DNA of 34,114 nucleotides, taken from NCBI GenBank assembly GCA_002398515.1, contig DGZL01000050.1, positions 1 through 34,114 of the forward strand, read 5' to 3'. The DNA is from Firmicutes bacterium UBA4981 (GTDB lineage: Bacteria; Bacillota; SHA-98; UBA4971). This document shows, piece by piece, positions 1 to 8,157 of the stretch (its first letter is position 1; each line of letters begins with the position of its first letter). The notes under the pieces were generated by a model, which was not told the DNA's origin, did no database searches, and was given only the letters and a program-made list of their open reading frames with translations. The translations under genes and the position numbers were made by a program.

Positions 1-124
1 CGGCCCGTAGGCTAGTGGCCGAATTTTGACACCCCTCGTTGCAATCACCGGCCTCAGAAAACGTACGTACCTTGCGGGGCCACCCAAGACCTCGGAAAAC
101 GAACGAAAACTAATGAACTCATAC
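1..124. other. Non-coding stretch downstream of comM
   Basis: This is the short region after the comM stop codon and before the window edge. I see no open frame with a ribosome binding site on either strand and no clear terminator hairpin. In related genomes dprA commonly follows comM, but its start is not within these bases. Confidence 0.5.
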
Positions 125-1654
125 TTAGGCACCGAAAACCGGCATTCTATAGCCGACAGCTTCTGCTACATGGCGCACATGTACTCCTTGGCTTCCTTCA
201 AGATCTGCGATGGTCCTTGCGACTTTCAAAGTCCTGGTATATGAGCGAACTGACAGCCCCAGCTTGCGCATGGCTGAGTAAAGAATAGTTCTGGCATCCT
301 TCGTCAGTTGGCAGTGGGTTTCCATATCAATCGGACCCATCTCCGCATTGCAGCGGATCCGGGTCCCTAGAAACCGCCTGATTTGCATATCTCTTGCCTT
401 GACTACTCTCTTTTGAACATCCGTTGATGTCTCCCTGTCTTTTGCTGCATGAAGCTCATGGACCTCAACTTGTCCCAGTTCAATATGGAGGTCTATTCTA
501 TCCAGAAGAGGCCCTGAAAGCCTACTAAGATAGCGTCTCACCACTCCGGGCGAACATGTGCAGGATGTCGTCCCTTCAAGAGTGGACCTTCTGAAACACA
601 AGCATGGATTCATAGCTGCCAGCAGGGTAAATTGACTGGGAAATGCAGCTGCACCCCGGACTCTTGCCACTGTCACGAATCCGTCTTCCATCGGCTGTCT
701 GAGGGCCTCCAACACGTGGCTGCCGAATTCCGGAAGCTCATCAAGGAAAAGGACTCCTCGGTGGGCCAGGGAAATCTCACCGGGCTTCGGAAGGCGGCCT
801 CCTCCGATGAGGCCTGCAGGAGAAATCGTGTGGTGGGGACTTCGAAAAGGCCTCTTAGAGATTATGCTGCTGCCTGCAGGAAGCAGCCCCAGAGCGCTGT
901 ACACTCTGGTCACTTCGAGTGCCTCGTCTCGGGACAGCGGAGGGAGGATCGTCGGAAACCGTCTCGCCAGCATGGTCTTGCCTGAACCCGGAGGCCCTAC
1001 CATCAGGACATTGTGACTTCCTGCCGCAGCTATTTCCAACACACGTTTCGCATGTTCCTGGCCGGCTACATCCGACAAGTCTACATCGTCCGAATTGGCA
1101 TAGGACAGCTTGACGCATGTCTTCCTTGCTCTTTCTATACACTTCACGCCGTTTAAGTGTCTGACCACCTCTCTGAGTGCGCCTACTCCGTAGATATTCA
1201 GCCCATCAACTAATGCAGCTTCTCCCACATTCGCCTCAGCCACTATCATGTCTTCAAATCCCCGCTTTTTTGTAGCAAGTGCAATTGACAGCACACCGGG
1301 TGTTCCTCTGACACGCCCGTCTAGGGACAACTCGCCTATGAATACTGAGTGTGCAGCCTTCCTGTTGTCAACTTCTCCGATGGCGGACAGAATCCCAATA
1401 GCTATGGGCAAATCAAAACCCGCGCCTTCTTTGCGTATCATCGCAGGAGCCAAGTTCACGGTTATCCTTCGGAGCGGGAATTCATAACCGGAATTCCTGA
1501 GAGCCGCCCTAACCCTCTCCCTGGCCTCACGAATAGCGGTATCAGGCAACCCCACTATCTCAAAGGAAGGTAGCCCCGATGATACATCAACTTCCACGTA
1601 GACTATGTATCCGTCAACACCGAGTACAGCGCCACCGGGGACTTTCGCCAGCAA
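125..1654 (-). CDS. comM: YifB/ComM-family Mg-chelatase-like AAA+ ATPase
   Basis: This is an AAA+ ATPase of the YifB/ComM family; in Gram-negative competence ComM is a branch-migration helicase acting on recombining DNA, while the Firmicute role is less established. The N-terminal ~120 residues match the Lon-protease-like ChlI domain of the family (GLPDTAIREAR, NLAPA, GAGFDLPIA). The central ATPase has Walker A GPPGSGKT near residue 220 and Walker B LFLDELPEF near 302. The C-terminal part carries the NPCxC and CxC cysteines and the YTRTLKVARTIADL helix usual for the family. I chose a TTG start because it gives the typical MLAKV beginning and sits 6 bases behind GGAGGTG; an upstream GTG at 1669 overlaps that ribosome binding site. 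The gene starts 5 bases after yraN ends, so the two are probably co-transcribed. The length (509 aa) is normal. Confidence 0.95.
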   Translation of the reverse strand: MLAKVPGGAVLGVDGYIVYVEVDVSSGLPSFEIVGLPDTAIREARERVRAALRNSGYEFPLRRITVNLAPAMIRKEGAGFDLPIAIGILSAIGEVDNRKAAHSVFIGELSLDGRVRGTPGVLSIALATKKRGFEDMIVAEANVGEAALVDGLNIYGVGALREVVRHLNGVKCIERARKTCVKLSYANSDDVDLSDVAGQEHAKRVLEIAAAGSHNVLMVGPPGSGKTMLARRFPTILPPLSRDEALEVTRVYSALGLLPAGSSIISKRPFRSPHHTISPAGLIGGGRLPKPGEISLAHRGVLFLDELPEFGSHVLEALRQPMEDGFVTVARVRGAAAFPSQFTLLAAMNPCLCFRRSTLEGTTSCTCSPGVVRRYLSRLSGPLLDRIDLHIELGQVEVHELHAAKDRETSTDVQKRVVKARDMQIRRFLGTRIRCNAEMGPIDMETHCQLTKDARTILYSAMRKLGLSVRSYTRTLKVARTIADLEGSQGVHVRHVAEAVGYRMPVFGA

Positions 1655-1659
1655 TAATC

Positions 1660-2031
1660 TCACCTCCACCCATTGAATGCTCCTTTTACGTGCTCGATTA
1701 TTTCCTCTCCCCCGGGCAATATGTCAATAGCCAATACATCAAATCTTACGCAACTTCCGAGAGCTCCGCATCTTCGAAGATACTCACCCGCTGCCTTCAT
1801 TATCTTCCTTTGCTTTTCCTTGGTAATCTGCTCCACAGCCTTTCCGAATTGCCGACTCCTCCTGGCTTTGACTTCAACAAATACGATAGTATCACCGTCT
1901 TTGGCAACAAGGTCGATTTCGCCGAATCCGGAACGGAAATTCCTGCAGACAATAGGAAACCCCAGTACCTCCAGGTACTTTACAGCGATGTCTTCTCCGT
2001 GGAGGCCTACTTCTCTGCTTGATTGACACAC
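1660..2031 (-). CDS. yraN: YraN/UPF0102 family nuclease-like protein
   Basis: This is a small conserved protein of the UPF0102 (YraN) family, which has a predicted endonuclease-like fold; its cellular role is not settled. The family pattern is clear: GEDIAVKYLEVLGF near the N-terminus, then RNFR, GEIDLVAKDGDTIVFVEVKAR with the acidic and lysine residues of a PD-(D/E)xK-like core, and a conserved lysine helix (KEKQRKIMKAA). The start is uncertain: a GTG at 2040 lies immediately after AGAGGGG, whereas the GTG at 2031 is 8 bases behind it and is preferred here. It lies between rnhB and comM, a common Firmicute and proteobacterial arrangement. Confidence 0.9.
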   Translation of the reverse strand: MCQSSREVGLHGEDIAVKYLEVLGFPIVCRNFRSGFGEIDLVAKDGDTIVFVEVKARRSRQFGKAVEQITKEKQRKIMKAAGEYLRRCGALGSCVRFDVLAIDILPGGEEIIEHVKGAFNGWR

Positions 2032-2040
2032 TTTACGCAC

Positions 2041-2234
2041 CCCTCTAGAGTATGTCGCTGACTATGGCGCCACAAATCCTTGCCCTTTTTCCGGCAGCGT
2101 CAGGGGAGCCGCTTCCAGTGGAAGTCCTACGCGTGGATGCGCTGAAGATCCATGGCGATCCGTTCACGCCATTACTTCTTTAGGGCACCCTGATTTTCCT
2201 TCCATATATTGGGTTAGAGCATTTGGGTGGAACC
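2041..2234. other. Intergenic gap between rnhB and yraN
   Basis: This 194-base gap breaks an otherwise tightly packed operon. A minus-strand open frame of about 40 codons runs through part of it but has no ribosome binding site and no recognisable similarity. I see a short GC-rich inverted repeat around 2093-2115 without a U-tract, and no convincing promoter. A small flhB-like gene sits between rnhB and yraN in some Firmicutes; nothing here resembles it. Confidence 0.4.
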
Positions 2235-2909
2235 CTAATCGCACATATCGAGATCAAGGGTAAGGTTTGCATGTTTTAGCAGCAGTTTCCGTATGAAAGA
2301 TCTCCTGTGGATTGGCGAAGGTCCGTGCGTAAGAAGGGCTTTAACATGTTCGTTTGTGCAATATCCTTTATTGGCGAGAATACCGTAGTCAGGAAATTCT
2401 TCATGCCACAGCCTGCACATTCTGTCCCTGGTGACTTTGGCAATGATGGAAGCAGCAGAGATGCTGTGAGATATTGCATCTCCGTGGATAAGTTTTGTCT
2501 GCGGAATGGAAACCGGGATTGTCTCCGCGTCGACCAGAAGATGGTCAGCCTCGATATCCAGATCTTCTACAGCAAGTTTCATAGCGAGTCTTGTAGCCTG
2601 CTTAATATTGATCTTATCTATCATCACCTCGTCCACAATTCCGATACCCCATGCCAATGCGGTATGTGTAATGACTTCATATAAGGCTTCCCGCCTATTT
2701 GCGGATAAAGCCTTCGAGTCACGGACACCGTCAATGAATGTCCCTTGCGGCAAGACTACGGCAGCTGCTACCACTGAACCTACCAGGGAACCCCTACCTG
2801 CCTCGTCTACCCCTGCTACCTTCACAAAGCCTTCCCGCCACAATCTATTCTCATAATCCAGCTTGCGATTACCGGAAATATCTCGGCTGCCGGCGCAGTC
2901 GTTCTTCAA
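2235..2909 (-). CDS. rnhB: Ribonuclease HII
   Basis: RNase HII cuts the RNA strand of RNA-DNA hybrids and removes single ribonucleotides from DNA. The catalytic acid cluster is visible: VDEAGRG (Asp, Glu) near residue 34, DSKALS near 64, and the DAETIPV acidic segment near 127. The downstream SISAASIIAKVTRDR helix is also typical. The first block reads GRGSLVGSVVAA where most homologues have GRGPLAGPVVAA, a mild divergence. The TTG start overlaps the rbgA stop codon (TTGA), indicating translational coupling. The ~30-residue segment before the VAGVDEAGRG core is slightly longer than in the shortest homologues but unremarkable. Confidence 0.95.
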   Translation of the reverse strand: MKNDCAGSRDISGNRKLDYENRLWREGFVKVAGVDEAGRGSLVGSVVAAAVVLPQGTFIDGVRDSKALSANRREALYEVITHTALAWGIGIVDEVMIDKINIKQATRLAMKLAVEDLDIEADHLLVDAETIPVSIPQTKLIHGDAISHSISAASIIAKVTRDRMCRLWHEEFPDYGILANKGYCTNEHVKALLTHGPSPIHRRSFIRKLLLKHANLTLDLDMCD

Positions 2910-3778
2910 GACTCCGCTTCCAATCTGTCATCTACCGCAGGATCCAAGGTTACTCTCCCAAAGAGCCCTTTCCTAAACTCTGATAACACTATTACCGCTG
3001 CCCTGGAAACGTCTATTGTACCGCCTGAACCTAAACAGCCCCGCTTCTCCCCTATTAATCGCAGAATCGTGTGACCGTCTCGATCTTGAATGTCACCTAG
3101 TTTGAAACGTGCGGTAAGAGCATGGTAGGCTCTGCCTCGAAGCGTTTCAAGAAGGCCTTCAGCTACCTGAACTGCATCAAAGCTTTCTTCTGTAAGGGCG
3201 CCGGTAGCAGCAAGCTTAAAAAGGTCCTCTGGATCATCCATTCGAGGCGACAAAACACCGGGCATATCCAGTAGCTCTATGGCTCTACCAACTCTTATCC
3301 ACTGCTTGCCTCTGGTGATTCCAGGCTTCGCCCCGGTCTTCGCCGATCGTCTCCCGGCTATCCGATTTATTAATGAGGACTTCCCCACATTAGGGATACC
3401 GATAACCATGACTCTGAACGGCCGTGGTCTGCGCCGGCGGTCTTGAAGCTTCAGCATAATCTCTGAAGCTAAGCGCGAAATGCCGGACACAACATCTTCG
3501 ACGCCTTCACCTGTTTCCGCATTTATCGCGTAACAGGCAAGCCCGTCAGCTCTTAGAATCTTAAGCCAGGCCTCCGTCTCTTTAGGATCAGCCAAATCTT
3601 GTTTTGCCAGCACCACAACGCGAGGTCTCATCTCAGTGATACCCCTGATGTCAGGATTCCTGCTTGTCCTGGGAATTCTGGCGTCAAGCACCTCGATAAC
3701 CAAGTCGATCCCGGAGAGGTGCTGTTTCATCGTTTGTTTGGCTCTTGCCATGTGACCGGGAAACCACGGAAACTTCAT
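2906..3778 (-). CDS. rbgA: Ribosome biogenesis GTPase RbgA (YlqF)
   Basis: This is a circularly permuted GTPase needed for late assembly of the 50S subunit in Bacillus. The motif order is permuted as expected: G4 first (AKQD, residues 58-61), then G1 GIPNVGKSS (127-135), G2 in KPGITRGKQW (151-160) and G3 DMPG (171-174). The N-terminal FPWFPGHMARA segment is the family hallmark. G4 normally reads NKxD; here the asparagine is an alanine, which is clear in the DNA. The gene overlaps the lepB stop by 4 bases (ATGA) and the rnhB start by 4 bases. Its place next to rplS and lepB is the standard Firmicute order. Function is assigned with confidence by family; the effect of the G4 change is not known. 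Confidence 0.95.
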   Translation of the reverse strand: MKFPWFPGHMARAKQTMKQHLSGIDLVIEVLDARIPRTSRNPDIRGITEMRPRVVVLAKQDLADPKETEAWLKILRADGLACYAINAETGEGVEDVVSGISRLASEIMLKLQDRRRRPRPFRVMVIGIPNVGKSSLINRIAGRRSAKTGAKPGITRGKQWIRVGRAIELLDMPGVLSPRMDDPEDLFKLAATGALTEESFDAVQVAEGLLETLRGRAYHALTARFKLGDIQDRDGHTILRLIGEKRGCLGSGGTIDVSRAAVIVLSEFRKGLFGRVTLDPAVDDRLEAES

Positions 3779-4506
3779 GGGTTCACGAGACGAGCCTCAG
3801 GATTCCTGACAAGACTTATTCTACGCGGCGGCCACCAGATGAAACTCGCTTTCCCCACAATATTGGCCATAGGAACGAAACCGACGTCAGGGTATCTGGA
3901 ATCATCACTGTTATTCCTGTTATCGCCTAACACAAAGTAGTGACCGTCCGGCACCGTCTTAGGCCCGAAGTAACCGTAAGTAAGGTCCATAGTATAATCC
4001 TCATCAAGGGTCATCCCATTGACAATGACAAATCCGTCCCGAACTTCCACTTCATCGCCGGGGACACCGATAACCCTCTTAATGAATCTACGCTTTGGGT
4101 TTGCAGGATATCTAAAGACCACAACATCTCCGTACTCGGGCTTCCTAAATCTGTACACGAGCTTATTGACAAGGAGTCTCTCACGATTATGAAGGCTCGG
4201 CTCCATGCTGCTCCCCTCGACCACAAAAGACTGGGCGATAAAAGTAATAATAAAAGCAGCAAGCACAATGGCAACAGCAAAGGCCTGGACATACTCAAGG
4301 ATCTCCGCCTTCATTTCAGCGGACAGAATGGGCCTTGCTCCTGCTTCAGCCATGACTTCTTGTTCAATAGGCTCCATGCCGGATGCTAAGCATGTTTCAG
4401 AGCAGCTATTCCCGTCTTTGACTCCACAGTGCTCCGCATCGCAGTTTCCGGCCTTCGAATCCTCGCATTTCAGACCAGAGTCATCTGGGATCACTTTGGA
4501 TTTCAC
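3775..4506 (-). CDS. lepB: Signal peptidase I with cysteine-rich N-terminal extension
   Basis: Type I signal peptidase removes signal peptides from exported proteins at the outer face of the membrane. One transmembrane helix (about residues 71-92) is followed by the catalytic serine in GSSMEPS (Ser100), the catalytic lysine in KRVIGVPGD (Lys143) and the GDNRNNSDDSR box near 194-204. Firmicute enzymes usually place the membrane helix near residue 10-25; here about 70 residues precede it, with five cysteines at 14, 22, 27, 35 and 39. The GTG start overlaps the rplS stop (GTGA) and has AGGAG only 3 bases upstream, so a shorter product is possible, but internal ATGs have weak ribosome binding sites. 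It is translationally coupled to rplS and rbgA. Confidence 0.93.
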   Translation of the reverse strand: MKSKVIPDDSGLKCEDSKAGNCDAEHCGVKDGNSCSETCLASGMEPIEQEVMAEAGARPILSAEMKAEILEYVQAFAVAIVLAAFIITFIAQSFVVEGSSMEPSLHNRERLLVNKLVYRFRKPEYGDVVVFRYPANPKRRFIKRVIGVPGDEVEVRDGFVIVNGMTLDEDYTMDLTYGYFGPKTVPDGHYFVLGDNRNNSDDSRYPDVGFVPMANIVGKASFIWWPPRRISLVRNPEARLVNP

Positions 4507-4850
4507 CTTCTCCTCGCTTCTTTTACCCTAGCACGCTTGCCTACACGCTCTCTTAGGTAATAGAGCTTTGCTCGCCGTACTTTGCCGTGGCGCACAACTT
4601 CAATCTTGGCTATCCTAGGGGAGTGAAGCGGGAAGGTCCTCTCCACACCTATACCTGCTGATATCTTTCTGACGGTAAATGTCTCGCGGGTACCGCTCCC
4701 CCTACGGGAAAGCACGATCCCCTCAAAAACCTGGATCCTTTCTCTTCCGCCTTCAACTACTTTTGCGTGCACCTTAACTGAATCCCCGGGTCCGAAATCA
4801 GGGATGTCCTGGCGCAACTGTTCCTGTTCAATAATGTCAATCATGTTCAT
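4503..4850 (-). CDS. rplS: 50S ribosomal protein L19
   Basis: L19 lies at the 30S-50S interface of the ribosome. The whole protein (115 aa, normal length) matches the family: IPDFGPGDSVKVH near the N-terminus, RIQVFEGIVLSRRG, GIGVERTFPLHSP and KLYYLRERVGKRARVKE at the C-terminus. The ATG overlaps the trmD stop by 4 bases and has GGAGG 9 bases upstream; a second ATG two codons later is also possible. It is co-transcribed with trmD upstream and lepB downstream, the standard order. Confidence 0.97.
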   Translation of the reverse strand: MNMIDIIEQEQLRQDIPDFGPGDSVKVHAKVVEGGRERIQVFEGIVLSRRGSGTRETFTVRKISAGIGVERTFPLHSPRIAKIEVVRHGKVRRAKLYYLRERVGKRARVKEARRR

Positions 4851-5611
4851 TTCTGGGATCCTCCCTCGTTAAGTCGGCCAATTGCTCTCTTAATGTCATC
4901 AAGCAACTTAAGGTCTTCACTACTCAAAGAAGCTTGCTCAAGCAAGTCAGGTCTCTTTTCCAATGTCCTAGCCAGTGCTTGTTTCCTTCTCCAAAGCCTG
5001 ACTTTCTCATGATCCCCTGAGACCAGAACGTCAGGCACAGCCATCCCTCTGAACTCTCTGGGCCGTGTATACTGTGGATAATCCAAGATGTCACTTGTAA
5101 ACGACTCGCTGATAAGCGCGTCCTCACTTAGGACTCCCGGCACAAATCTGGTTACTGCGTCCACGAGGACCATGGCAGGTAATTCTCCGCCTGTCAGCAC
5201 ATAGTCTCCAATAGATATTTCATCAGTCACTAATGCGCATCTCAAACGTTCATCTATACCTTCATAGCGCCCACAGATGATTACCATGTGCTCTTCTTTA
5301 GCAAGGCGCCTAACCATATCTTGGTCAAGAGTCTTCCCCTGAGGCGTCATCAAGATAATTCTGGCAGGCCCTCTTTTCGCTTCCTGAAGGACATGCTCAG
5401 CTGCGGCAAATATCGGCTCCGGTTTCATAATCATACCTACTCCGCCGCCGAAAGGGTAATCATCGGTCACCTTATGCTTATCCACGGTAAAGTCTCTTAT
5501 GTTGTGGACGTTTATATCCACAAGTCTTCTCTCACGGGCCTTCCCCACAATACTCCCGGAAAGTGTCGCCTCAAACATCTCAGGGAAAATTGTGAGTATA
5601 TCAATCCTCAA
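4847..5611 (-). CDS. trmD: tRNA (guanine37-N1)-methyltransferase TrmD
   Basis: TrmD methylates G37 next to the anticodon using S-adenosylmethionine and prevents +1 frameshifting. It is a SPOUT-fold enzyme whose trefoil knot is seen in CGRYEGIDERL and SIGDYVLTGGELPAM; other family blocks are FPEMF, DDYPFGGGVGM and RPREFRG. I prefer a TTG start giving the typical MRIDILTIFPEMF beginning, 6 bases behind AGGTG; an in-frame GTG at 5620 overlaps that site. The gene follows rimM by only a few bases and overlaps rplS. The length (254 aa) is normal. Confidence 0.96.
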   Translation of the reverse strand: MRIDILTIFPEMFEATLSGSIVGKARERRLVDINVHNIRDFTVDKHKVTDDYPFGGGVGMIMKPEPIFAAAEHVLQEAKRGPARIILMTPQGKTLDQDMVRRLAKEEHMVIICGRYEGIDERLRCALVTDEISIGDYVLTGGELPAMVLVDAVTRFVPGVLSEDALISESFTSDILDYPQYTRPREFRGMAVPDVLVSGDHEKVRLWRRKQALARTLEKRPDLLEQASLSSEDLKLLDDIKRAIGRLNEGGSQK

Positions 5612-5620
5612 TTCATACAC

Positions 5621-6169
5621 CTACTCGAGGCCTGGGATAAGATCCACGATCATGGTACCCAGCTCAAGGTCAATGTTTTTCACTATCTCCCGTACCGCAG
5701 GTATCAATATCTTCTCTTGCCCGCATGGCTTACATTGCCCGCGGGCAACCTCATAGATGTCGTGTGCCACCCCGTTGATAACCCGCACTATCTTACCTAG
5801 ATACCTTCCTTCAGCTGTTACAACTTTCAAGCCTTCAATCTGAAAAACGTAGTATTCACCTTCAGGGAGCATGATAAGTTCTGATTCAGCAACTTCAAGC
5901 AGCGCCCCGCGAAGGAGCTTAGCGTCATCTATGCACTGGATGCCGACAAACTTCACAATAATGAACTTCTTGTGGCGCCTTGCACTTTCGACCTCCAATA
6001 CCTTGGCTACGCCTTTCTTAGTTGCCCGCAACCTTGAACCGGGCGAGAACTGCTCCGGAGAATCAGTAAAAGGCAAAACCCTTACCTCACCGCGGTTGCC
6101 TTGGAAGGTAGTTATCCTCCCCACTGCAATGAAATCTCCCGGCATCTCACTCCCCCGGCGCCGTTCCAT
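5621..6169 (-). CDS. rimM: 16S rRNA processing protein RimM
   Basis: RimM binds S19 and assists maturation of the 30S head. The N-terminal beta-barrel begins with VGRITTFQGNRGEVRVLP and the C-terminal PRC-barrel carries GEYYVFQIEGLKV, GKIVRV, ILIPAV and the ending GMIVDLIPGLE-like block (here GTMIVDLIPGLE). The ATG at 6169 overlaps the khpA stop (TAATG), which favours coupling; a second ATG at 6145, behind GGGGGAG, gives a more typical ~174-residue length and cannot be excluded. A cysteine pair in CKPCGQ within the PRC barrel region is unusual but isolated. Confidence 0.94.
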   Translation of the reverse strand: MERRRGSEMPGDFIAVGRITTFQGNRGEVRVLPFTDSPEQFSPGSRLRATKKGVAKVLEVESARRHKKFIIVKFVGIQCIDDAKLLRGALLEVAESELIMLPEGEYYVFQIEGLKVVTAEGRYLGKIVRVINGVAHDIYEVARGQCKPCGQEKILIPAVREIVKNIDLELGTMIVDLIPGLE

Positions 6170-6399
6170 TAAACAATCTCCACTGTGGCTCTCTTTCCGT
6201 GTCGTGCAGAACAAGCCCGAACCAGGGTTCTTATGGCTTTAGCTGTCCTGCCTGATTTCCCAATGAGCTTACCCTTCTCATCAGGGTTACATGAGACCTC
6301 GTACACAGTAACTCCTTCTTCGTCAGTCGTATCTACCACGGAGATCTCTTCAGGATTATCAACGAGACTCTTTGCGATATATTCCACTAGTTCCTTCAT
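6169..6399 (-). CDS. khpA: KH-domain RNA-binding protein KhpA (YlqC)
   Basis: This is a 76-residue single KH-domain protein; in Firmicutes KhpA, with KhpB/Jag, binds RNA and influences cell elongation and small-RNA function. The KH signature GKLIGKSGRTAKAIRTL contains the GxxG loop. It starts within the last codons of rpsP (ATGA overlap) and its stop overlaps the rimM start, so the three are translationally coupled. The position between rpsP and rimM is the conserved location. Confidence 0.94.
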   Translation of the reverse strand: MKELVEYIAKSLVDNPEEISVVDTTDEEGVTVYEVSCNPDEKGKLIGKSGRTAKAIRTLVRACSARHGKRATVEIV

Positions 6400-6677
6400 C
6401 CAGCGTCAACTCCCCCGGAAGCTTCAGTTGTCCGATTGATTACACCTGCTCTGACAAGAACTGATTCTGCGGATTCTGTGGGAAGCGCGCCCCTATCCAA
6501 CCACTCTTGGGTTTTTTCCCGGTCAACCTGAATAGTCACCGGATTCGTCCTGGGATTATAGTGTCCAAGGATCTCAATAAACCGCCCGTTTCTAGGAAAG
6601 CGGGAATCAGCCACAACAATCCTGTACGAAGGTTGCCCCTTCGCTCCGGTCCTTGCAAGTCTTATTCTAGGCGCCAA
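6396..6677 (-). CDS. rpsP: 30S ribosomal protein S16
   Basis: S16 is an early-assembly small-subunit protein. The sequence carries IRLARTGAKGQPSYRIVVADSR near the N-terminus, then GRFIEILGHYNP and the ALPTESAESVLVRAGV block. I chose the TTG start because the perfect AGGAGG lies 8 bases upstream of it; the GTG three codons earlier would sit immediately next to that site. The 93-residue length is normal. It follows ffh by about 55 bases and overlaps khpA. Confidence 0.96.
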   Translation of the reverse strand: MAPRIRLARTGAKGQPSYRIVVADSRFPRNGRFIEILGHYNPRTNPVTIQVDREKTQEWLDRGALPTESAESVLVRAGVINRTTEASGGVDAG

Positions 6678-6732
6678 TGTTGTCACCTCCTATTTTCCAC
6701 CATTGTTTCTGTTGCAATACTAACCTAACGTG

Positions 6733-8079
6733 TCACTGCATAAAAGGAATTATCCCTTTTCGCATGGCGCGACGTTGCGCTTTGCCTCCCCCGCCCAATT
6801 GCTTCAGGAATCCCTTTACTTGGTTGAATTGGCGCAGCAGTACATTGACATCCTGGACTTTGACTCCGCTGCCCCTTGCGATTCTCCTCCGTCGGCTCCC
6901 GTCGATAACTTCGGGATTCCGCCGTTCCTCAGGCGTCATGGAGCCTATGATGGCCCCCACTTGCCTGAGACGATGGTCATCAACCTTCATGTCGCCTGCA
7001 CCTTTGATGCGGCTCATGCCCGGAATCATTCGGACGATTTCATCTAACGGACCGATTTTCTGCATCTGTTCCAATTGGTCTTGAAAATCCTCCAGAGTGA
7101 AATCAGCAGTTTTCAGCTTCTCCGTAAGTTGGACAGCCTTCGTCTGATCATAAGTAGCCTCTGCCTTTTCAATCAGACTAAGGATGTCACCCATGCCAAG
7201 TATGCGCGAGGCCATACGATCCGGATGGAAGGGTTCCAGGGCGTCAATTCTTTCGCCGACTCCGATAAACTTTATGGGTTTGCCTGTCACCGCTCTCGTG
7301 GATAAAGCAGCGCCTCCCCTGGCGTCCCCGTCAAGTTTGGTCAAAATGACCCCGGAAAGCTCCAATCGTTCGTCAAAGGCAGATGCTACATTAACAGCAT
7401 CCTGGCCGGTCATAGCGTCTACTACGAGAAGAACTTCGTGCGGCAAAATCGCCTTCTGCATGCCACCGAGCTCAGCCATGAGTTCGTCATCTACGTGCAG
7501 TCTGCCTTGGGTATCCACAAGCACCATGTCACAACCTAGGAACTTCCCTCGTGCGACACCGGCAGACGCTACTCGAACCGCATCGTCGCCTTCGTGAGTG
7601 GAAAAGACTTCTACACCGATCTTTTCACCGAGAACCTGAAGCTGTTTTATAGCTGCAGGCCGCCAAGTATCGGCTGCAACCAATAAAGGCTTCCTGCCTT
7701 GCTTCTTAAGAAGATACCCAAGCTTTGCAGCAGTTGTTGTTTTCCCTGAGCCCTGCAGTCCCACCATCATAATGACAGTAGGAGGCTTTGGCGCATACTG
7801 TATCTTACTCTCACGCCCACCCATAAGCTGCGTAAGTTCAGAGTTGACAATCTTGATTACCTGTTGACCCGGGGTGAGGCTTGCTGCCACCTCGCTGCCT
7901 ACAGCTCGCTCCCTGACTTTCGCGACAAAATCCCGGACTACTTTGAAGTTCACATCAGCTTCCAGTAAAGCTATGCGAATCTCCCGTAGGGCCTCGTCCA
8001 CATCCGCTTCACTTAACTTGCCTTTCCCCCGCAGCTTGCGGAAGGTTTCCTGAAGTCTCGCAGTCAGGTTTTCGAACAT
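6733..8079 (-). CDS. ffh: Signal recognition particle protein Ffh (SRP54)
   Basis: Ffh binds 4.5S/6S RNA and signal sequences on nascent chains and delivers them to FtsY. The N domain (MFENLTARLQETFRKLRGKGKL) is followed by the G domain with P-loop GLQGSGKTTTAAKLG, the DTWRPAA insertion-box motif, DTQGRL and TKLDGDARGG, then the methionine-rich M domain with RRRRIARGSG for RNA binding. The start at ATG 8079 fits the family and follows AGGGGGTT; an upstream in-frame start would add 13 residues that do not resemble the family. It has its own strong promoter. The ylxM gene that often precedes ffh in Firmicutes is absent. Confidence 0.97.
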   Translation of the reverse strand: MFENLTARLQETFRKLRGKGKLSEADVDEALREIRIALLEADVNFKVVRDFVAKVRERAVGSEVAASLTPGQQVIKIVNSELTQLMGGRESKIQYAPKPPTVIMMVGLQGSGKTTTAAKLGYLLKKQGRKPLLVAADTWRPAAIKQLQVLGEKIGVEVFSTHEGDDAVRVASAGVARGKFLGCDMVLVDTQGRLHVDDELMAELGGMQKAILPHEVLLVVDAMTGQDAVNVASAFDERLELSGVILTKLDGDARGGAALSTRAVTGKPIKFIGVGERIDALEPFHPDRMASRILGMGDILSLIEKAEATYDQTKAVQLTEKLKTADFTLEDFQDQLEQMQKIGPLDEIVRMIPGMSRIKGAGDMKVDDHRLRQVGAIIGSMTPEERRNPEVIDGSRRRRIARGSGVKVQDVNVLLRQFNQVKGFLKQLGGGGKAQRRAMRKGIIPFMQ

Positions 8080-8109
8080 GAGGCCCAACCCCCTTTTACT
8101 CACGCAAGT

Positions 8110-8138
8110 AGTATACACTTAGCCACTAGGAGCGTCAA
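8110..8138 (-). promoter_or_regulatory. Sigma-A-type promoter for ffh
   Basis: On the minus strand TTGACG is followed after 17 bases by TATACT, a near-consensus vegetative promoter. It lies in the gap between ftsY and ffh and would give a leader of about 25 bases before the ffh ATG. It suggests that ffh-rpsP-khpA-rimM-trmD-rplS-lepB and later genes can be transcribed apart from smc-ftsY. Confidence 0.8.
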
Positions 8139-8157
8139 CTCAGTCCAACTATCTCGC

